Assembly: GCA_963513935.1 (NCBI GenBank)
Contig: OY740774.1
Span: forward strand, 25,067,949-25,131,948
Reading direction: 5' to 3'
Origin: Aphrophora alni
Taxonomy: Eukaryota > Arthropoda > Insecta > Hemiptera > Aphrophoridae
Length of the DNA stretch: 64,000 bases
Numbering within the stretch: position 1 is the stretch's first letter; the number at the start of each line of letters is the position of its first letter. The translations under genes were made by a program, and so were the position numbers. The notes under the pieces are model-generated. The model saw nothing but the letters and a program-made list of their open reading frames with translations. It was not told where the DNA came from and did not search any database. Below are positions 21,481 to 35,740 of the stretch, piece by piece.

Positions 21481-23560
21481 GGATAGATACATGAACCCCT
21501 TAACTACGTACACAATGCACTAGTCTCAGCATATTTTTCAATGCATTTTGTAACATAGATAATAGTATCGCCATCTATAGCAATATTACAATTAAAGAAA
21601 AAGTATGTTTAAAAAAATAATGAGATATCTGTACAGAAAGACAGAATTATGGAACAGTAGTGCATACAAATACCAATTAGGATTAGCTGATTCCTCTCAG
21701 CTCCAGATTTAGAGAGTCTATTTGGACAGGTAAACAACCGAATTATGACCACAATACCACATAAGAAATCTAACGTTAACAAGAAAATTACCATGCCTCA
21801 CCTATAATCAAATAAAACAGTTTACTCAGATCATGACTTTTTTACAAATCACTGCATTAAAAATCTTTCAGATATTGTATTTGATGAAGCAGAACTTAAT
21901 CTACGTAATAAACGCCTCAAGAATATTTTGAACACCATATATGACGGACTTCCATTCGCTCTTATAAATATTAGAGTCATCAAATGTTTAACCACACAAA
22001 CACAAAACTGTGTCGAATACATTATTACTGACAAGCCATAATCATATATGTAAACAAGCAAAATGTTTCGAACAGACATTTTTACAAAATAAATATCTAC
22101 AATTGTCCGATAGGAATAAATAGTATTATCAGTAAAGCCGCAAGGAATTCACTAGTAACCTTAACTGAAAATAATGATAAAGTACAGGATATCTTCGTCA
22201 TATACAGTGTCTGAAAACTTAATAGAGATCTATCTGTTAAATACCAAAAGGATCTAAATAAAAAAATCAGAGAAACCCACATTTGATCTAACACACATAA
22301 AAATGATTAAATGATCAGCGCCTCAGCTAAGGCACTACCAATAGTTGAATATAAAAACATCCTTATAAGACCACTCATTAATTTCACCATCCACCCACCA
22401 TCATACATATTAGCCAAATTCCTTGAAAATATTTTTAAAAAAAGAAATCGAACTCGAAAAAATCTATACCTCATTCATAAAACCATAGAAAATTCTATAA
22501 ACAAAGGCTAGAACTTAAATTCCTTTGACAAAACAAATTTGTACACCAACGTACCAATTTATGGCACCATACCAATCTCAAAAATAACCTCATTCCCACA
22601 GTAAACTAACAAAAGAAACAAGAACCGAATTAATTTAATTGCTACAACTATACCTCTAGCAAAATTATTACTCATTTAATAACAAAATGTTGTCGCGAAA
22701 CCAAGGCCTAGCAATGGGATCCTATATATCTGGAATATTTGCAGATATTTTGCTACATAAAATATAAAACCGAAACAATCAACTCCACAAACAAATTTTA
22801 TAAGCAAATCATATATTACTATATACATGTTGATGATAATCTGCATGTTTAAGGGCACTAAACGTCATCAAACCCGATTTGCCACATATATTTAAACACG
22901 AATCACATTTCACTTACTTCTGTCATAGAAAATAATTAACATTTAAATTATCTTGATATCACTATTACTAAACGGGGTAATAAACACCATTATAATATTT
23001 TTTTAAATTCAACCCGAACAAACTACATCACCTACGCAATTTCAAATTACCTCACTCTAAAATAAAATAAAAATTCAGTATATAATTGTTATGTTAATAC
23101 AGCTCATTCAATTCCAAGGGATACGTCAATTGTCAACAACCAAATAAATCAATTACAATTTGCTATTGGAGATAAATGGATCAGAACACAAAAACTAAAA
23201 TTTATTAAAAATCAAAAATAACTAAACATAGAATGTAATGAACCAAAACCGAAATACAAATCACTTTTATGCAATAACCACCTCGAAAATCACACCCGTA
23301 ATATATTTACAAACATTGGATATGGACTACCATACCGCACCTCTGGCACCCTCACCAAATCATCAAACAAGGTCAGTAATAATACAAAACTTGAACCCTA
23401 TACAAGAAGTGGTGTTTATAAAATCCAATGTTATGAGTGCGATAAACATTATATTTGTCAAACAGGAAGGAATTTTAAACCTCTAGAAGCACTTACCACA
23501 TAATACCGTAACCAGACTCTCCTTCACTTATGCACAAAAACTGATCAATGAAAACCACAA
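21481..23560 (+). mobile_element. Decayed PLE copy, plus strand, with the best-kept GIY-YIG start
   Basis: The order is N-terminal region (21481-22300; EAELNLRNK at ~21889), RT (22350-22870), linker (22900-23240) and GIY-YIG (23370-23480). The RT keeps QGLAMGSYISGIFADILLH (~22702-22757) and a GATGAT dyad at 22832-22837, again with His before Val-Asp-Asp. The GIY-YIG block reads SGVYKIQCYECDKHYICQTGR, with the two Cys of the linker motif typical of PLE nucleases. It then breaks after NFKP. Confidence 0.7.
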
Positions 23561-26450
23561 ACCCCATGTAAAATGCTCCATAAATCTTGCAAGTATATTT
23601 TGTTATTTAAAGAACTTTTAGTTACAGGCATAGTTGTAGTAATTCAATTATTATTTCTTTGTTAGTTTGCTGAGATTGTTAGTCTACAAATTTGTTCTCA
23701 AAGGATTGTAAGTTCTAGCGGAGGTTTATAAAAATATCAATGATTATATTAATGAAGTGATTAGTATAGATGAGGTTTAAGATGGGGTCGACTTTGTTTT
23801 ATTTAAAGATGATGTTTTCAAGGAATTTGACTAATTTTTATTATGGTATAATGGGAATATTATTGAGTGGTCTTATAAGGGATGTTTGATTTATGAAGTT
23901 TTGGTAATGCTTTTGGTAAAGTCGAGGCAGTGACCATTTAATAATTTTTAAGTGTATGTTTACAGTTTTTTTTGATAAAATGTTGGGTTCTTTGATACTA
24001 TTATTTATAGCCTGATGGTATTTAACAATTAGATCTTTATTAAGTTTTCAGACATTGTATATGACGAAGATATCCTGTACTTTATCATTATTTTCAGTTA
24101 AGGTTAACTAGTGAATTTCTTGCGGCTTTACTGATAATACTATTTATTTCTATCGGATAATTGTAGATATTTATTTTGTAAAAATATCTGTTCAAAACAT
24201 TTTGCTTGTTTACATATATGATTATGGCTTGACAGTAATAATGTATTCGACAGTTTTGTGTTTGTGTGGTTAAACATTTGATGACTCTAATATTTATAAG
24301 GGCGAATGGAAGTCCGTCATATATGGTGTTCAAGTTATTCTTGAGGCGTTTATTACGTAGATTAAGTTCTGCTTCGTCAAATACAATATCTGAAAGATTT
24401 TTAATGCAGTGATTTGTAAAAAAGTCATGATCTGAGTAAACTGTTTAATATGATTGTGCAATTATAGGTGAGGCATGTTAATTTTCTTGTTAATGTTAGA
24501 TTTCTTATGTGGTATTTTGGTCATAATTCGGTTGTTTACCTCTCCAAATAGACTGTTTAATCCTAGGGCTGAGAGGAAATTAGTTAATCCTAATATGCAT
24601 TTCTATGCATGACTCGCACAATTCATAATAGTCTTTAAGCTTTACAATTAACTTAATATCAATTTAAAATGTGCTACCTAAATCTTGGAGTCTTTGTTTT
24701 AGACGTTTATATCATTGTGTCATTACAGTTGTTTAGGTACTACTTACTACCATCACACAAAAAAACATTAAACACTAATACATAGTTAAAAAAATAGGTA
24801 AACAATTATATTATATAATATTGGTACAACAGAACACGACAAAGTATAAATTGTATGGTGTTGCCAATATCCTAAACTTGTTGTAGTCAACCATATACTG
24901 AGCTAGATTGTATCAGGTTGGTTGGGTTTAGTTATGTTTTATTATCTATGATGCCCAGAATACCGGAACAGTAATTGGATGCAAAGTTATGCACACATTT
25001 AATAAACTGTTTTGTTTCGAAATGCTTGTAAATTTCTTACTTCTAATATATCCATGGTTTTAACATTATTCAGTGTTCGTAAGTTTTCAAGATTTTTCCT
25101 ATTATCAGTATGTTCGTGGTCCTCATTGATCAAGTGTTCTACATGAGTGGGGCTGAGTCTGGTTATGTTATGTGGTAATTGCTTCTTAAATCGTGTTTTA
25201 AAATTCCTTTAGGTTTGACTAAGTTATTGTTTATCGCATCATCGCATAGGATTTTGAGGTGCATAGGGTGGGATTTCGAGGTGGGTTTTGTATATAAGTT
25301 ATATCTATTTGGGTTTTGATTGATTACATTTTGTGTTTAGTAATTTTTGATTTTGGTTACATTTACCTATGACAGAATTTTGATAACCATTGATTTTATG
25401 TATCCATGGGAATTGAGAGATCCCTATGATCATAACAATTTTATGCTGTAAAAGTGATGTCAAGGTAATTTAATTGATAATGGTTTTCTATATCAGAAGT
25501 AAAAGTGAGTGAGGGGTGGATGTTGTTTAAATGTGTGACATAACGATATAGTTGACAATGAGTGATCTTAAAATTTCAGATTACGTCATCAACATATGTA
25601 TTTATTTGTGGAGTTGAGTATAAGTCGGTTTTCAATTTCATGAAGGAAAATTACTACCAATATTCCGGAGAGAAGCGAAGCCAATCCAGGCCATAGTTTT
25701 ACGAGAATATTTTGTTATTAAAAGAAATCATTTTGTTTGAGTCGTACTTGTATTACTTTAATTAATTCAGTTTTTGATTATTTTGTTAGTATGCTGTGGG
25801 GTATAAGGTTATTTTGGAGAATAGGTATGGTGTCATGTCATTGATCGGTACTTTGGTTAATAAACTTGTTGTCAAAAGACGCTAAGTTGTATCCTTAATA
25901 TATCATTGATATTACAAATTAGGTCTACGGTGTTTTTGAGTGAATTGTTGGGGACGATTTAGATTTCTTTTATGATGGTGTTTTCAAAGAATCTGGATAT
26001 TTTTATAATAGTAAACAGGTGCAGTAATGAGTGGTCTTATACGAATCTTGGTTTGTAATTATTGGTAGTGCTCTTAGTTGAGGTGCAGCCGTTTTAATTA
26101 TTTTTAAGTACAGTTTATTGTTTTGTTTGTTCAAATGTTTGCTTTCTCTGATTTTTCTGTTTATCGATTTATTGTATTTAACAGTTAAGTCTTTATTAAG
26201 TTTATTGATATTGATTAAGGTAAAGAAGTCTTGTGCCTTAGCGTTGTATTCAGATTCCCTCATTATTACAGGTGAATTTCTATTATCATATATTTTAGTT
26301 ATAATAAAAAAAGGCCTCCAATAAAAACATCTTTCTAGTTTATATTTATTCATTTTGGGCTTTGTTATTAGTAATGTATGTGATACAGTTTTATATTTAT
26401 GTGGTTATACATTAGACAGCGCCTTCAATATTGATACGGGCTGATCGAAA
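23560..26450 (-). mobile_element. Two PLE copies head to tail, minus strand
   Basis: On the minus strand, 26450-25640 is an N-terminal/RT piece and 25640-24970 is the linker, partial GIY-YIG and C-terminal tail (EDH..., a block ending in IIDNKT). 24960-24600 is the terminal region with a ribozyme relic, and 24600-23560 is the next copy, ending at the deletion junction near 23593. This shows head-to-tail stacking with the terminal region between copies. All frames are broken. Confidence 0.6.
24719..24760 (-). other. Degenerate hammerhead-like motif
   Basis: On the minus strand it reads GTGATGGTAGTAAGTAGTACC, then TAAAC, then AACTGTAATGAC. Stem II (GGTA...TACC) and the 3' half of stem I survive. 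G8 and A9, G12 and the 5' half of stem I are lost. Confidence 0.45.
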
Positions 26451-29400
26451 GTACAATATATTTGTTTATTTATTTTTGGTATTATGTATTAGTGTTTAGT
26501 GTCTTTTAATGTCATGGGATGATGGTACTAGTACCCAAACAACTGTAATGGCAAAATGATATAAACATCTAAAAAAAAAAACTCCAAGATTATAAATTGA
26601 TATGAAGTTAATAGTAAAGCATAAAGACTATTATGAATTGTGGGAATCATGCAAAAATTATTAATATATACATGAAACCCTAAACTGCGTACACAATGCA
26701 CTAGTCTCAGTATATTTTTCAGTACATTTTGTAACATAGATAATAGTATCCCTAACTATACCAATATTACATACAAAACGTATTACAGGTGCAAAAAAAA
26801 TGTCAAACAATTGAGGAAAAAGTATATCTAAAAAAATAAATGAGATATCCGTACAGAAAGACAGAATATGGAACGAAATTGCATACAAATGCAACTTAGG
26901 ATTAGCTAATTCCTCTCAGCCCCACAATTAGACAGTCTATATGGATAGGTAAACAACCGAATTAAGATAAAAATACCACATAAGAAATGTAACAGTTATA
27001 GGAAAATGAACATGCCTCTTTCCTGTAATTGCACAATCAAATAAAACAGATTACTCAGATCATGATTTTTCCATATATGTAAGGCTTCCATTCGCCCTTA
27101 TTGAAGTCATCAAATGCTTAACCACACAAATATACAACTGTGTCGGTTACATTATTAATGACAAGCCATAATCATATAAATATGTAAACAAGCATCATGT
27201 TTCGAACAGACATTTTTACAAAATAAATGTCCACAAAGTTCTAACATGAATAAATTGTATTATCACTAAAGCCAAACAGAAATTTACTGGTAATAATTAG
27301 CCACACTGAAAAGAATAATAAGGCATAAAACGTCTTCGTCATAAAAAATGTCTGAAAACTTAATAGAGATCTATTTGTTAAATACCAACAGGATCTAAAA
27401 AAAAAAAACAATAAATAAAAAAAAATCAGAGAAACCCACATTTGATTAAACACACTAAAAATGATTAAATGATCAGCGACTCAGCTAAGAGTACTACAAA
27501 AAATTTAATATAAAAACATCTTTTTTATGACCATTCATTAATTTCACTATTGCACCCATCACCATACATATTAGCCAAAATCCATGAAAACATTAATAAG
27601 AAAAGAAATCAAACTCGATCCCACTATAGCCTCAAAAATACCTTTTGACCTCATTTATAAAATCATAGAAAATTCTATATACACAGGCTAGACTTTACAT
27701 CCTTTCACAAATCAAATTTCTACACCAACGTACCAATTTATGACACCATACACATTATCAAAAATAGCCTCAAATATCACAGCAAACTAACAAAAGAAAC
27801 AAGAACCGAATTAATTTAATTGCTACAACTATGCCTCTAGCAAAATTATTACTCATTTAATAACAAAATGTTGTCGCCAAACCAAGGCCTAGCAATGGGA
27901 TCCTATATATCTGGAATATTTGCAGATATTTTGCTACATGAAATATAAAACCGAAACAATCAACTCCACAAACAAATTTTACAAGCAAATCATATATTAC
28001 TAATACATGTTGTAGAAATCTGCAGGTTTAAGGGCACTAAACGTCATCTAACCCAATTTGCCACATATATTTAAACAAGATTCACATTTGACTTACTTCT
28101 GTCATAGAAAACAATAAACATTTAAATTACCTTGCTATCACTTTTACTAAACGAGATAATAAACACAATTTCAATTGTATAAAAATTCAACCCAAACAAA
28201 CCACACCATCTAAGAAATTTTAAACCAATCCCCATTCTAAAATAAAATTCAGCATATAAGAATGTTATGTTAATTCTGTTTCAATTCCGATGGATACGTC
28301 AATTTTCAACAATAAAATAAAACAATTACAAATTTGCTATCGTAGATATATGTATCAGAACACACACAAAATCTATCAAAAATTACTAAACATAATATGT
28401 AATGAACAATAACCGAAATACAAATCACTTAAATACCCATAATATATTTAGAAACATGGGATACAGACTACCATACCGCACCTCTGAAACCTTCACCAAA
28501 TATTCAAAAAGATCAGCAATGATACAAAACTTGAACCCTATACAAGAAGTGGTGTTTATAAAATCCAAAGCCATGATTACGATAAACATATTTGTCAAAC
28601 TGGAATGAATTTTAAACCTAGATTAAAGTAGAATTTACCACATAACATAACCAGTTTCTCCTTCGCTTATGCAGAACACCTGATCAATGAAAACCACAAA
28701 TAAAATGGTAAATGCTTCTTAAATCTTGCAAATATATTATGTTATTAAAGGAACTTTTTAGTTAGAGGCGTGGTTGTAGTAATTCAATTAATTCCCTTAT
28801 TGTTTCTTTTGTTAGTTTGTTGAGATATATAAGGTTATCTTGGGGAATAATGATACTTTCTACGATTACTACGTTGGTCTACAAATTTGTTCTCAAAGGA
28901 TGGAAAGTTTTAGCGTAATTTTATAGAAATATTGATTATATGAATGAAGTGAATGGTATATTTGAGGTTTAAGTTGGGGTCGACTTTTATTTATTTTAAG
29001 ATGATGTTTTCAAAGAATTTGACTAATTTTTATGATAGTGCACTGGGAATATTAACGAGTGGTCTTGTAAGGGATGTTTGATATGTGAAATTTTTAATAA
29101 TTTATTGACCATTTAATAATTTTTAAGTGTGTTTCCTGCTTCGTTTGATCAAATGTTGGATTACTTTGATTCTATTATTTTGGCCTGATGGTATTTAAAA
29201 ATTAGATCTCTATTAAGTTTTCAGACATTGTTTGTGATTAAAAAGTCAAGTTCTTTATCATTATATTCAGTTACGCTCATTATTACTAGTGAATTTCTGT
29301 TAGGCTTTAGTGATAATACAATTTATTCATGTTAGAATTCTGTGGACATTTATTTTGTAAAAATGTCTGTTCAAAACATGATGCTTGTTTACATATATGA

Positions 29401-31091
29401 TTATCACATGTCATAATTATTGTATCCGTCACAGTTATGTATTTGTGTGGTTAAACATTTGATGACTCCAATATTTATAAGGGCGTATGGAAGTCCATCG
29501 CGGTGATCAAGTAATTCTTGAGGACCCCATTACGTAGGTTAAGTTCTGCTTCATCAAATACAATATCTATAAGATTTGTAATGTAGCGAAAAATTTATCT
29601 GGTTTTGCAATTATAGGTAAGAGGTATGTTCAATTTCCTGTTAATGTTAGATTTCTTATGTGGTATTGTCGTCACAATTCGGTTGTTTACCTGTCCAAAT
29701 ATACTGTCTAATTCTGGAGGTGAGAGGAAATTAGCAAATCCTAAGTGGCATTTATTGGCAATGTAGTTCCATAATTCTTTCTTTAAGTACAGATATCTTA
29801 TTTCTTCTTTTAGCTATACTTTTTATGCAATTGTTTTGGTATTTTTTTACCCCTACTAATTCGTTTGAATTGTAATATTGCTATAGTTAGGGATACTATT
29901 ATCTTTGTTACAAAATGTATTGAAAAATACGCTGAGACTAGTGTATTTGTGTATTTTTGATTTCGGTTACATTTATCTACGACATAATTTTGATAACCAT
30001 TGAATTTAATCTAACTATTTTTGTTTTACTTTTGAAATTAAATGTATCCATGGGAATTGAGAGATCCCAATGCATAACAGTTTTATGCGTTATAAGTTAT
30101 AGCAAGGTAATGTAATTGATTGTTGTTTTATATTTCAGAAGTAAAAGTAAGAGAGGGGTGGATGTTGTTAAAATGTGTGACATAATGGTATAGTTGACAA
30201 TGAGTGACCTTAAGATTGCACATAAATTCATCAATATATGTATTTGTATGTAAAATTTGTTTGTGGAGTTGAGTATACGTCGGTTTTCTATTTCATGAAG
30301 GAAAATTACTGTCAATATTCCGGAGACAAGGAAGCTAATGCCAGGCCATAGTTTTGCGAGTATATTTTGTTATTAATTATATTATTTTGTTTGAGTCGTA
30401 CTTGTCTCCTAAACTGAATTCAATTATTTCAGTTTTTTGTTTCTTTTGTTAGTTCGCTGTGGGGTATAAGGTTATTTGGGAGAATAGGTGTGGTGTCATT
30501 GATTGGTACTTTGTCAAAAGACGCTAAATTGTATCCTGATATGACATTGATGTTATGAGTTACGTCTATGGTGTTTTTGAGTGTATTATTGGGTTCGATT
30601 TAGATATCTTTTTTGATGATGGTTTCAAGGAATTGGGCTCATTTTTATTATGGTGCACTGGTGAAGTAATGAGTGATCTAATAGGGATTTCGGTTTATAA
30701 TTATTGGCAGTGCTCTTAGTAGAGGTACAGACGACTTTATCATTTTTAAGTACAGTTTATTGTTTTGTTTGTTCAAATGTTTGCTTTCTCTGATTTTTCT
30801 GTTTATCGATTTATTGTATTTACCAGTTAGGTCTTTATTAAGTTTATTGATATTGATTAAGGTAAAGAAGTCTTGTGCCTTAGCGTTGTATTCAGATTCC
30901 CTCATTATTACAGGTGAATTTCGATTATCATATATTTTAGTTATAATAAAAAAAGGCCTCCAATAAAAACATCTTTCTTGTTTATATTTATTGATTTTGG
31001 GCTTTGTTATTAGTAATGTATGTGATACAGTTTTCTATTTATGTGGTTATACATTAGATAGCGCCGTCAATATTGATACGGGCTGATCGAA
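26451..31091. repeat. Array unit 1 (4.64 kb): inverted PLE pair
   Basis: The plus half (26451-28703) holds the ribozyme relic, N-terminal region, RT (27530-28035) and GIY-YIG (28440-28700). The minus half (28704-31091) holds a fused partial GIY-YIG/RT/N-terminal copy (28704-29940), then a second subfamily copy (29950-31091). Its RT reads LVSGILTVIFLHEIENRR on the minus strand. The RT dyad of the plus half is destroyed (GATGAT replaced by GTAGAA near 28013). This unit still has the 85 bases (27645-27729) that units 2 and 3 lack. Confidence 0.8.
26511..26552 (+). other. Degenerate hammerhead-like motif with perfect stem II
   Basis: GTCAT, then GGGATGA (C3 and U4 changed), then GGTACTAGTACC, which is a perfect five-pair stem II. 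CAAAC follows (G12 changed), then AACTGTA and ATGGC. It is longer and less decayed than the relics in later units. Confidence 0.5.
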
Positions 31092-34000
31092 GATACAATA
31101 TATTTGTTTATTTATTTTTGGTATTATGTATTAGTGTTTAGTGTCTTTTAATGTCATGTGATGGTAGTAGTACCCAAACAATTGTAATGACAAAATGATA
31201 TAAACATCTAAAACAAAAACTCCAAGATTTAGGTACCACATTATAAATTGATATCAAGTTAATAGTAAAGCATAAAGACTATTATGAATTGCGCGAATCA
31301 TGCAAAAATTATTATTATATAGATGAAACCCTAAACTGCGTACACAATGCACTAGTCTCAGCATATTTTTCAGTACATTTTGTAACATAGATAATAGTAT
31401 CCCTAACTATACCAATATTACAAACAAATCGTATTACAGGTGCAAAAAAAATGTCAAACAATTCAGGAAAATGTATATCTAAAAAAATAAATGAGATATC
31501 CGTACAGAAAGACAGAATATGGAACGAAATTGCATACAAATGCAACTTAGGATTAGCTAATTCCTCTCAGCCCCACAATTAGACAGTCTATATGGATAGG
31601 TAAACAACCGAATTACGATAAAAATACCACATAAGAAATGTAACAGTTATAGGAAAATGAACATGCTTCTTTCCTGTAATTGCACAATCAAATAAAACAG
31701 ATTACTCAGATCATGATTTTTCCATATATGTAAGGCTTCCAATCGCCCTTATTGGAGTTATCAAATGTTTAACCACACAAATATACAACTGTATCGGTTA
31801 CATTATTAATGACAAGCCATAATCATATAAATATGTAAACAAGCATCATGTTTTGAACAGACATTTTTACAAAATAAATGTCCACAAAATTCTAACATGA
31901 ATAAATTGTATTATCACTAAAGCCGAACAGAAATTTACTGGTAATAATTAGCCACACTGAAAAGAATAATAAGGCATAAAACTTCTTCGTGATAAAAAAT
32001 GTCTGAAAACTTAATAGAGATCTATTTGTTAAATACCAACAGGATCTTAAAAAAAAAAAAATCAGAGAAACCGACATTTGATTTAACACACTAAAAATGA
32101 TTAAATGATCAGCGCCTCAGCTAAGAGTACTTCAAAAAATTAAATATAAAAACATCTTTATATGACCATTCATTAATTTCACTATTGCACCCATCATCAT
32201 ACATATTAGCCAAAATCCTTGAAAACATTAATAAGAAAAGATATCAAACTCGATCCCACTATAGCCTCAAAAATACCTTGTACCAATTTATGACACCATA
32301 CATATTCTCAAAAAAACCTCAAATATCACGGCAAACTAACAAAAGAAACAAGAACCGAATTAATTTAATTGCTACAACTATGCCTCTAGCAAAATTATTA
32401 CTCATTTAATAAAAAAATGTTGTCGCCAAATCAAGGCCTAGCAATGGGATCCTATATATCTGGAATATTTGCAGATATTTTGCTACATGAAATATAAAAC
32501 CGAAACAATCAACTCCACAAACAAATTTTACAAGCAAATCATATATTACTAATACATGTTGTAGAAATCTGCAGGTTTAAGGGCACTAAACGTCATCTAA
32601 CCCAATTTGCCACATATATTTAAACAAGATTCACATTTGACTTACTTCTGTCATAGAAAACAATAAACATTTAAATTACCTTGCTATCACTTTTACTAAA
32701 CGAGATAATAAACACAATTTCAATTGTATAAAAATTCAACCCAAACAAACCACACCATCTAAGAAATTTTAAACCAATCCCCATTCTAAAATAAAATTCA
32801 GCATATAAGAATGTTATGTTAATTCTGTTTCAATTCCGATGGATACGTCAATTTTCAACAATAAAATAAAACAATTACAAATTTGCTATCGTAGATATAT
32901 GTATCAGAACACACACAAAATCTATCAAAAATTACTAAACATAATATGTAATGAACAATAACCGAAATACAAATCACTTAAATACCCATAATATATTTAG
33001 AAACATGGGATACAGACTACCATACCGCACCTCTGAAACCTTCACCAAATATTCAAAAAGATCAGCAATGATACAAAACTTGAACCCTATACAAGAAGTG
33101 GTGTTTATAAAATCCAAAGCCATGATTACGATAAACATATTTGTCAAACTGGAATGAATTTTAAACCTAGATTAAAGTAGAATTTACCACATAACATAAC
33201 CAGTTTCTCCTTCGCTTATGCAGAACACCTGATCAATGAAAACCACAAATAAAATGGTAAATGCTTCTTAAATCTTGCAAATATATTATGTTATTAAAAG
33301 AACTTTTTAGTTAGAGGCGTGGTTGTAGTAATTCAATTAATTCCCTTATTGTTTCTTTTGTTAGTTTGTTGAGATATATGAGGTTATCTTGGGGAATAAT
33401 GATACTTTCTACGATTAGTACGTTGGTCTACAAATTTGTTCTCAAAGGATGGAAAGTTTTAGCGTAATTTTATAGAAATATTGATTATATGAATGAAGTG
33501 AATGGTATATTTGAGGTTTAAGTTGGGGTCGACTTTTATTTATTTTAAGATGATGTTTTCAAAGAATTTGACTAATTTTTATGATAGTGCACTGGGAATA
33601 TTAACGAGTGGTCTTGTAAGGGATGTTTGATATGTGAAATTTTTAATAATTTATTGACCATTTAATAATTTTTAAGTGTGTTTCCTGCTTCGTTTGATCA
33701 AATGTTGGATTACTTTGATTCTATTATTTTGGCCTGATGGTATTTAAAAATTAGATCTCTATTAAGTTTTCAGACATTGTTTGTGATTAAAAACTCAAGT
33801 TCTTTATCATTATATTCAGTTACGCTCATTATTACTAGTGAATTTCTGTTAGGCTTTAGTGATAATACAATTTATTCATGTTAGAATTCTGTGGACATTT
33901 ATTTTGTAAAAATGTCTGTTCAAAACATGATGCTTGTTTACATATATGATTATCACATGTCATAATTATTGTATCCGTCACAGTTATGTATTTGTGTGGT

Positions 34001-35640
34001 TAAACATTTGATGACTCCAATATTTATAAGGGCGTATGGAAGTCCATCGCGGTGATCAAGTAATTCTTGAGGACCCCATTACGTAGGTTAAGTTCTGCTT
34101 CATCAAATACAATATCTATAAGATTTGTAATGTAGCGAAAAATTTATCTGGTTTTGCAATTATAGGTAAGAGGTATGTTCAATTTCCTGTTAATGTTAGA
34201 TTTCTTATGTGGTATTGTCGTCACAATTCGGTTGTTTACCTGTCCAAATATACTGTCTAATTCTGGAGGTGAGAGGAAATTAGCAAATCCTAAGTGGCAT
34301 TTATTGGCAATGTAGTTCCATAATTCTTTCTTTAAGTACAGATATCTTATTTCTTCTTTTAGCTATACTTTTTATGCAATTGTTTTGGTATTTTTTTACC
34401 CCTACTAATTCGTTTGAATTGTAATATTGCTATAGTTAGGGATACTATTATCTTTGTTACAAAATGTATTGAAAAATACGCTGAGACTAGTGTATTTGTG
34501 TATTTTTGATTTCGGTTACATTTATCTACGACATAATTTTGATAACCATTGAATTTAATCTAACTATTTTTGTTTTACTTTTGAAATTAAATGTATCCAT
34601 GGGAATTGAGAGATCCCAATGCATAACAGTTTTATGCGTTATAAGTTATAGCAAGGTAATGTAATTGATTGTTGTTTTATATTTCAGAAGTAAAAGTAAG
34701 AGAGGGGTGGATGTTGTTAAAATGTGTGACATAATGGTATAGTTGACAATGAGTGACCTTAAGATTGCACATAAATTCATCAATATATGTATTTGTATGT
34801 AAAATTTGTTTGTGGAGTTGAGTATACGTCGGTTTTCTATTTCATGAAGGAAAATTACTGTCAATATTCCGGAGACAAGGAAGCTAATGCCAGGCCATAG
34901 TTTTGCGAGTATATTTTGTTATTAATTATATTATTTTGTTTAAGTCGTACTTGTCTCCTAAACTGAAATCAATTATTTCAGTTTTTTGTTTCTTTTGTTA
35001 GTTCGCTGTGGGGTATAAGGTTATTTGGGAGAATAGGTGTGGTGTCATTGATTGGTACTTTGTCAAAAGACGCTAAATTGTATCCTGATATGACATTGAT
35101 GTTATGAGTTACGTCTATGGTGTTTTTGAGTGTATTATTGGGTTTGATTTAGATATCTTTTTTGATGATGGTTTCAAGGAATTGGGCTCATTTTTATTAT
35201 GGTGCACTGGTGAAGTAATGAGTGATCTAATAGGGATTTCGGTTTATAATTATTGGCAGTGCTCTTAGTAGAGGTACAGACGACTTTATCATTTTTAAGT
35301 ACAGTTTATTGTTTTGTTTGTTCAAATGTTTGCTTTCTCTGATTTTTCTGTTTATCGATTTATTGTATTTACCAGTTAGGTCTTTATTAAGTTTATTGAT
35401 ATTGATTAAGGTAAAGAAGTCTTGTGCCTTAGCGTTGTATTCAGATTCCCTCATTATTACAGGTGAATTTCGATTATCATATATTTTAGTTATAATAAAA
35501 AAAGGCCTCCAATAAAAACATCTTTCTTGTTTATATTTATTGATTTTGGGCTTTGTTATTAGTAATGTATGTGATACAGTTTTCTATTTATGTGGTTATA
35601 CATTAGATAGCGCCGTCAATATTGATACGGGCTGATCGAA
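31092..35640. repeat. Array unit 2 (4549 bp)
   Basis: Same organisation as unit 1, and nearly base-for-base identical to unit 3 over most of its length. Small frames at 32951, 30760 and 31315 reappear unchanged exactly 4549 bases later. It lacks the 85 bases present at 27645-27729 (junction at 32279/32280). Plus half 31092-33250; minus half 33251-35640. Confidence 0.88.
31153..31191 (+). other. Decayed hammerhead-like motif (array type)
   Basis: GTCAT, GTGAT, GGTAGTAGTACC, CAAAC, AATTGTA, ATGAC. Stem I pairs perfectly (five pairs). Stem III is CAATTG. The core has lost C3, G8, A9 and G12, so it should not cleave. Confidence 0.5.
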
Positions 35641-35701
35641 GATACAATATATTTGTTTATTTATTTTTGGTATTATGTATTAGTGTTTAGTGTCTTTTAA
35701 T

Positions 35702-35740
35702 GTCATGTGATGGTAGTAGTACCCAAACAATTGTAATGAC
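35702..35740 (+). other. Decayed hammerhead-like motif (array type)
   Basis: Identical to the relic at 31153-31191. Confidence 0.5.
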